The translations under genes were made by a program, and so were the position numbers. Shown in pieces: positions 36,986 to 40,890 of a stretch of DNA of 40,890 nucleotides. How positions within the stretch are numbered: position 1 is the stretch's first letter; the number at the start of each line of letters is the position of its first letter. The notes beneath the pieces are model-generated. The model saw only the letters and a list, made by a program, of their open reading frames with translations. It had not been told where the DNA came from and did no database searches. Source of the DNA: Alphaproteobacteria bacterium (GTDB taxonomy: Bacteria; Pseudomonadota; Alphaproteobacteria; CAAHEQ01; UBA3637); NCBI GenBank assembly GCA_015062245.1, contig SUVA01000009.1:1-40890 (forward strand), in the 5' to 3' direction.

Positions 36986-37023
36986 AAAAAAACTGGGATT
37001 TTTTGAAAAATCCTAGTTTTTTT
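36986..37023. terminator. Bidirectional terminator between convergent units
   Basis: AAAAAAACT-G-GGATTTTT pairs with AAAAATCC-T-AGTTTTTTT around a short loop. It has A and T tracts on both sides and so serves both the plus-strand cassette and the minus-strand DUF3489 gene. A further ATCCCAG copy at 37028-37034 can compete for pairing. Confidence 0.8.
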
Positions 37024-37038
37024 GTAAAATCCCAGTCG

Positions 37039-37368
37039 CTACGCGTTGGCCTTTAGATAATAAGTCCGGATGCCATCCTTCTTTTCAGAGGTCAACTTTA
37101 CGTCTGTTTGCTTTTTAACAAACAGGGACATGGCCCCACGCACGGAGTTTTCTTTCCAGTTCAGCTGAGTGGCTATCTCTTTTAAAGTAGCCCCTTCCGG
37201 ACGGGACAGCATGATAACCATCATGGCGTTTTTATAATGGACGGAGAGATTTTTTACGGTCCTTGTGTCCTCCTCTGACAGGGTTGCCAAGGCTTCAGTT
37301 AATTTATTTCCAAGCTCTTTATCTGTAATAACTTGAGAGGTAGGTTGTTTCTTTTTTTGTGTTGTCAT
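37039..37368 (-). CDS. DUF3489 winged-helix-like protein
   Basis: The 109-residue protein has the DUF3489 block: AMMVIMLSRPEGATLKEIATQLNWKENSVRGAMSLFVKKQ...VKLTSEKKDGIRTYYL. This is a compact helix-turn-helix domain after a basic N-terminal tail. It is probably a DNA-binding regulator. ATG at 37368 has AAAGGA upstream and is preferred to 37398. It converges on the 35300-36977 cassette, and its own upstream region carries the same TGCA-N6-ACTGGATATAA motif, so it may control both units. Confidence 0.75.
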   Translation of the reverse strand: MTTQKKKQPTSQVITDKELGNKLTEALATLSEEDTRTVKNLSVHYKNAMMVIMLSRPEGATLKEIATQLNWKENSVRGAMSLFVKKQTDVKLTSEKKDGIRTYYLKANA

Positions 37369-37425
37369 TTTTGATCCTTTCTGTTGAATGTTTAACACGA
37401 CTACAATGAATGCTTGGAAATAAAA

Positions 37426-37446
37426 TTATATCCAGTAAATAATGCA
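37426..37446 (-). promoter_or_regulatory. Shared regulatory motif, upstream of the DUF3489 gene
   Basis: This is the minus-strand copy of TGCA-N6-ACTGGATATAA. Here it continues to TATAAT (37425-37430 on the minus strand), a good -10, 57 bases before the DUF3489 ATG. No clear -35 is visible. Confidence 0.5.
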
Positions 37447-37461
37447 AAAAAGTGAAGAAAT

Positions 37462-37980
37462 ATGGGAAAAAAAGTATCACTTCGGGAATATGCCCGGATA
37501 CGGGGGGTCCAGTTGAGCGCTGTACAAAAGGCAATCCACGCTGGTCGCATCCAAACCCAACCAAATGGGAAAATTGATGTGGATGAGGCCAACCGAGACT
37601 GGTTCATGAACACGGATCCGGCCAAAAGTCATAAAACGGACCCATTGTTCCAGGAACAGGAACCGCAGGTTGCCTCTTTTCGGCAAAATGCCAATACATT
37701 TCAGCAGGCAAAAACAGCCGATGTTTATTACCGGGCTATGTTGGCCAAAGCCAAATGGCGGATGATTACAGGGGAAACGATAGACCGTAAAAAAGCGGGC
37801 GCTTACGCCTTTAATTTGGGGCGCTCTTTAAGGGATTTATTTATTGCATTTCCCACACGATACGGGGCATTAATTGCCTCAGAACTGGGAACAGATGAAC
37901 ACAAAACGGTGACGATATTAGATGAATATGTCAGAAAACTTTTATCAGAAAGCAAAGACCTCATCAACCGAGAGCTTTGA
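37462..37980 (+). CDS. Terminase small subunit, Nu1-like
   Basis: The 172-residue protein begins with a winged-helix DNA-binding segment (KVSLREYARIRGVQLSAVQKAIHAGRI, then a Gly/Lys turn) of the Nu1/excisionase-like type. A linker follows, then a helical C-terminal part (VYYRAMLAKAKWRMITGETIDRKKAGAYAFNLGRSLRDLFI) usual for lambda-type small terminases. It binds the packaging site and recruits the large subunit. It overlaps terL by 59 bases. Only a weak GAAG ribosome site is seen. Confidence 0.8.
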   Translation: MGKKVSLREYARIRGVQLSAVQKAIHAGRIQTQPNGKIDVDEANRDWFMNTDPAKSHKTDPLFQEQEPQVASFRQNANTFQQAKTADVYYRAMLAKAKWRMITGETIDRKKAGAYAFNLGRSLRDLFIAFPTRYGALIASELGTDEHKTVTILDEYVRKLLSESKDLINREL

Positions 37981-39868
37981 TGCAAATGCCTTTATTGATG
38001 CTGAATTTTTTCGTGGGGTAGAACCGGATTCTTATATGTCGGTATCGGATTGGGCTGATGCATACCGGATTTTATCCAGTAAGTCTGCCTCGGAGCCTGG
38101 GCGCTGGCGAACAGAACGTACTCCTTATTTGAAAGAAATCATGGATTGCCTGTCGCCCAGAAGCCCCATTCAAAAAATTGTCTTTATGAAAGGGGCGCAG
38201 ATCGGCGGGACAGAATGCGGTAATAACTGGATCGGCTATATTATGCATAAAGCCCCCGGTCCAATTATGGCAGTCTCCCCTACGGTGGAAATGGCTAAAC
38301 GTAATTCCAAACAACGGATTGATCCACTGATTGAGGACTGTCCCCCTTTAAAAGGGATTGTCAGCTCTCCCCGTTCCCGGGATAAAGGTAATACCATGCT
38401 GTCAAAGGACTTTCAGGGGGGCGTGTTAGTGATGACCGGAGCAAACTCGGCGGTGGGCTTGCGTTCCATGCCGGCCAGATACTTATTTATGGATGAAATT
38501 GATGGTTATCCGCATGATTTAGATGGTGAAGGTGATCCGATCCTGTTGGCTGAGCGGCGGACGGCTACCTTTAATAAACGTAAAAAGATATTCTTAGTTT
38601 CCACGCCCACAATCAAGGGATTATCCAACATTGAGCGGGAATTTAGCCTGTCGGATCAGCGCTATTACATGGTCCCGTGTCCTTTTTGCGGAGGTTTCCA
38701 ACGTTTAGAATGGGACAACATCCGCGCCGAAAATGGCAAGGTGGCCTACGAATGTTGTCATTGCCATCAACTAATTGGCGAACATTATAAAACACAAATG
38801 CTTGCCCAAGGGCATTGGCAAGCAACTGCCACCGGGGATGGATTAACCGCAGGTTTCCACTTATCCTCACTTTACTCGCCGGTCGGGTGGCTTTCATGGA
38901 AAGAATGTATGGACATTTTTGAAAAGACCAAAACAAATCCGGCACTGGTTCAGGGATTTCGGAATACCATTTTAGGCGAAACTTACGAACAGGAAAGCGA
39001 TGCCCCCGAGTGGCAACGTCTTTATGAAACCCGCGAAACCTACCCAATCGGGACGGTTCCGATGGGTGGATTGTTCTTGACAGCCGGTGTGGATATTCAA
39101 AAAGACCGTATTGAATGTGAGGTTGTTGCTTGGGGCCGGCAAAAACAGAGCTGGTCTGTTGATTATTACGTTTTAGATGGCGACACGGCTAAACCTGAAG
39201 TTTGGGCCAAACTCACTGAAGTCATTAATAAAGACTACCCTCACGAAAGTGGGATCACAATGCCCATCCGGGTAATGTGCGTTGACTCCGGTTACGCCAC
39301 ACAGGATGTTTACAATTTTGTGCGGCGCTTTAATCAGGCAGTTTGGGGGGGATCGGGTGCTAGAGCCAGCTTACCTCGGACAGTCGTTGCGATTAAAGGG
39401 CAAAGTCGTGATACAGCAATGCTTTTGTCCACCTCTAAAGCCGACACCAAGAAAAAGGGCTTGAAGGTCTGGAACGTATCCGGTCCGGTGATCAAGACCG
39501 AGCTTTACCGGTGGTTAAAGATGGAACGGGTTGGCGAAAATGCAACTGATTTTGGAAAATGCCATTTCCCTCAATATGCCGAGGAATATTTCCGCCAGTT
39601 AACAGCTGAGCGCCAAATCATCAAGATTTCCAATGGCTATCCAAAACCTGTTTGGGAAAAGGATCCTGCCAGACGGAACGAAGCGCTGGACTGCCGGGTT
39701 TATGCAAGAGCCGGTGCGGCCATATATGGTCTTGATCGGATATCAGAAAAAGGCTGGCAAGAACTGGAGGCTGTTATTCCGCAAACACCAAACCAAAAGG
39801 TAAAAGTTAAAAAACAACCTAAATTTATACAACTTCAACCAACAAAGGTGAATGATCCATGGTTATAA
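37922..39868 (+). CDS. Terminase large subunit, lambda gpA family
   Basis: The 648-residue protein translocates DNA into the prohead and cuts at cos or pac sites. It has WADAYRILSSKSASEPGRWRTERTPYLKE at 44-72, the Walker A-like MKGAQIGGTE at 89-98, Walker B LFMDE at 188-192, a zinc-type CPFCGG...CCHCHQL and a C-terminal nuclease domain (TAGVDIQKDRIECEVVAWG). The start is uncertain: ATG at 37922 and 37928 both lie inside the small subunit gene and lack a clear ribosome site, so initiation may depend on translation of the upstream gene. Confidence 0.95.
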   Translation: MNMSENFYQKAKTSSTESFDANAFIDAEFFRGVEPDSYMSVSDWADAYRILSSKSASEPGRWRTERTPYLKEIMDCLSPRSPIQKIVFMKGAQIGGTECGNNWIGYIMHKAPGPIMAVSPTVEMAKRNSKQRIDPLIEDCPPLKGIVSSPRSRDKGNTMLSKDFQGGVLVMTGANSAVGLRSMPARYLFMDEIDGYPHDLDGEGDPILLAERRTATFNKRKKIFLVSTPTIKGLSNIEREFSLSDQRYYMVPCPFCGGFQRLEWDNIRAENGKVAYECCHCHQLIGEHYKTQMLAQGHWQATATGDGLTAGFHLSSLYSPVGWLSWKECMDIFEKTKTNPALVQGFRNTILGETYEQESDAPEWQRLYETRETYPIGTVPMGGLFLTAGVDIQKDRIECEVVAWGRQKQSWSVDYYVLDGDTAKPEVWAKLTEVINKDYPHESGITMPIRVMCVDSGYATQDVYNFVRRFNQAVWGGSGARASLPRTVVAIKGQSRDTAMLLSTSKADTKKKGLKVWNVSGPVIKTELYRWLKMERVGENATDFGKCHFPQYAEEYFRQLTAERQIIKISNGYPKPVWEKDPARRNEALDCRVYARAGAAIYGLDRISEKGWQELEAVIPQTPNQKVKVKKQPKFIQLQPTKVNDPWL

Positions 39869-40098
39869 ACATTGAAATTTTGAAAACAAGACTGATTGAG
39901 GCAGAAGAAGCCTACCATAAACTGCTCATCGGAGCCAAAGAAGTTTCGGTTAATGTCGGCAATTTCGGTTCGGTGACCTACAACCAAACCTCACGAGCGG
40001 CTTTGGAAAGTTATATCTCAAGTCTAAAATCTCAAATTGCGGCGGCCGAAGGTAAAACGACAACCTCTCGCAGACGTATGATAAAGGTGGCATTCTAA
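39859..40098 (+). CDS. Head-tail joining protein, gpW-like
   Basis: The 79-residue protein has a helical hairpin pattern (LKTRLIEAEEAYHKLLIGAKEVSVNVGNFGSVTYNQTSRAALESYISSLKSQIAAA) typical of lambda gpW. That protein plugs the connector so DNA stays in the head and tails can attach. It overlaps terL by 10 bases and its stop overlaps the portal start (TAATG), which is the lambda A-W-B order. Confidence 0.85.
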   Translation: MVINIEILKTRLIEAEEAYHKLLIGAKEVSVNVGNFGSVTYNQTSRAALESYISSLKSQIAAAEGKTTTSRRRMIKVAF

Positions 40099-40890
40099 TG
40101 ACAGACACATCACATAAATCAGCCTCGCACTCTTTACGAGAGATTGCTTCTTGGCTCCCCGGACGTGGGTCGGCGGACAGCGACCTATTACCGGAATTAA
40201 ATACAATTGTTGCCCGTTCAAGGGATTTGGCCCGTAACCATGGTGTGGCTTCGGGTGCCATGCAAACCTTATCCGATAACATTGTCGGTACAGGGTTTCG
40301 CTTGTCGGTCAAGCCGGATTATAAAGCATTAGGTAAAACCAAAGAATGGGAAGAAGAATGGCAATTAAAGGTGGAAGGTCTTTGGCGTTCATGGGCAGAA
40401 ACATTTAACTGCGATGCCGCCAAGAAGTTAAACTTTCATGGCCTAACGACACAAGTTTTCAAGTCCTGCCTTATCAATGGCGAGGCTTTGGCTTTGCCGT
40501 TATGGTTGAAAGACAGACCTTTTTCAACGGCCATACAGTTGGTAGAGCCTGACAGATTATCAAACCCCAATAATGTCAGCGATACCAAAACACTCCGAGG
40601 TGGTATTGAAATTGATAAGTATGGAGCCCCCATTGCCTATCACATTCAAAAAGACCATCCGGGCGATTATTGGACAGGAATTGCGTCTTGGGAGCGTATT
40701 TCGGCTTTTACTCCTTTTGGCCGAAGACGAGTTCTACACGTTCACGATATCAGCCGAATTGGTCAAAATCGTGGAAAGCCTGTCCTAAGTGCCATTATGC
40801 CGATGTTCAAAATGCTCGATCATTATGAGCGGTCAGAACTGCAGGCCGCCATTGTGAATGCAATGATTGCCGCATTTATTGAAACGCCGA
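40098..40890 (+). CDS. Portal protein, lambda gpB family, 3' end missing
   Basis: The open frame runs to the window edge with 264 residues visible. Motifs are LNTIVARSRDLARNHGVASGAMQTLSDNIVGTGF, LWRSWAET, INGEALALPLW, QLVEPDRLSNP, GGIEIDKYGAPIAYHI and HVHDISRIGQNRGKPVLSAIM. These fit the Phage_portal_2 family. The portal forms the dodecameric DNA entry ring. It follows gpW directly with a TAATG overlap. Confidence 0.92.
   Translation, partial: MTDTSHKSASHSLREIASWLPGRGSADSDLLPELNTIVARSRDLARNHGVASGAMQTLSDNIVGTGFRLSVKPDYKALGKTKEWEEEWQLKVEGLWRSWAETFNCDAAKKLNFHGLTTQVFKSCLINGEALALPLWLKDRPFSTAIQLVEPDRLSNPNNVSDTKTLRGGIEIDKYGAPIAYHIQKDHPGDYWTGIASWERISAFTPFGRRRVLHVHDISRIGQNRGKPVLSAIMPMFKMLDHYERSELQAAIVNAMIAAFIETP

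Larger units (their letters stand above)
27341..40890. mobile_element. Prophage, left part (runs off the window)
   Basis: From just after the tRNA-Lys terminator to the window edge the genes follow a temperate tailed-phage order: integration (serine recombinase), regulation (sigma-like), replication, DNA modification, accessory genes, packaging (lambda-type terminase), head joining and portal. The right end, lysis, tail and the second attachment site are outside the window. Gene overlap is denser and intergenic style differs from the host part. The exact left boundary cannot be fixed; it lies between 27341 and the first ORF at 27665. Confidence 0.9.

Overview
The window looks like chromosome from an uncultured, AT-leaning alphaproteobacterium, possibly of the gut-associated kind. 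This is inferred from an alpha-type UvrA (CPVSGF in its first zinc site), dnaN-recF-gyrB and rpiB-nrdR-nusB gene order, several pilin-like proteins starting with GRSMVEMLGVLAI-type segments, and accessory families (DUF2924, DUF6362, DUF3489) typical of alphaproteobacterial prophages. No species assignment can be supported from sequence alone.

Bases 1-27300 are host chromosome. They hold housekeeping genes: uvrA, a Lon-like protease, dnaN-recF-gyrB, a BepA-like M48 protease with ruvX, rpiB-nrdR-nusB, glyA, cysS, an EamA transporter and tRNA-Lys(CTT). Interspersed are envelope or pilus genes: a truncated cysteine-rich pseudopilin (3-920), a second full-length one (13865-14938) behind a possible leader-peptide/attenuator, and a PilM/PilV-like pair (18693-22098) carrying LamG-like and Cys-repeat tips. 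Three genes stand out: a lipoprotein with a trypsin/HtrA fold whose whole catalytic triad is replaced, an exported coiled-coil protein lodged between recF and gyrB, and a tandem pair of small paralogues before cysS.

From about 27340 to the right edge lies the left part of a prophage. It starts after an intact tRNA-Lys and its terminator. The integration module is a 50-residue ORF, a DUF2924 protein and a large serine recombinase. Next come a sigma-like regulator whose leader has three successive inverted repeats, then a tightly overlapping replication/late-control module (DUF6291-like initiator, putative helicase loader, DUF6362). The prophage then encodes its own S-adenosylmethionine synthetase next to a ParB-like/DNA methyltransferase fusion. 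A small-gene cassette (35300-36977) converges on a DUF3489 gene and shares a promoter-like motif with it. Lambda-type packaging and head genes follow (terS, terL gpA-type, gpW-like, portal gpB-type, truncated).

The most interesting unit is the phage SAM module at 32469-35089. A good promoter is followed by a structured leader that can fold as an H-type pseudoknot. The leader shares the order of conserved blocks with SAM-II/SAM-V riboswitches and ends at the ribosome binding site of the SAM synthetase gene. The next gene consumes SAM. If confirmed, this would be a phage-borne, SAM-sensing, SAM-making DNA-modification module. A second candidate unit is the convergent small-gene/DUF3489 cassette with matching TGCA-N6-ACTGGATATAA sites at both outer ends.
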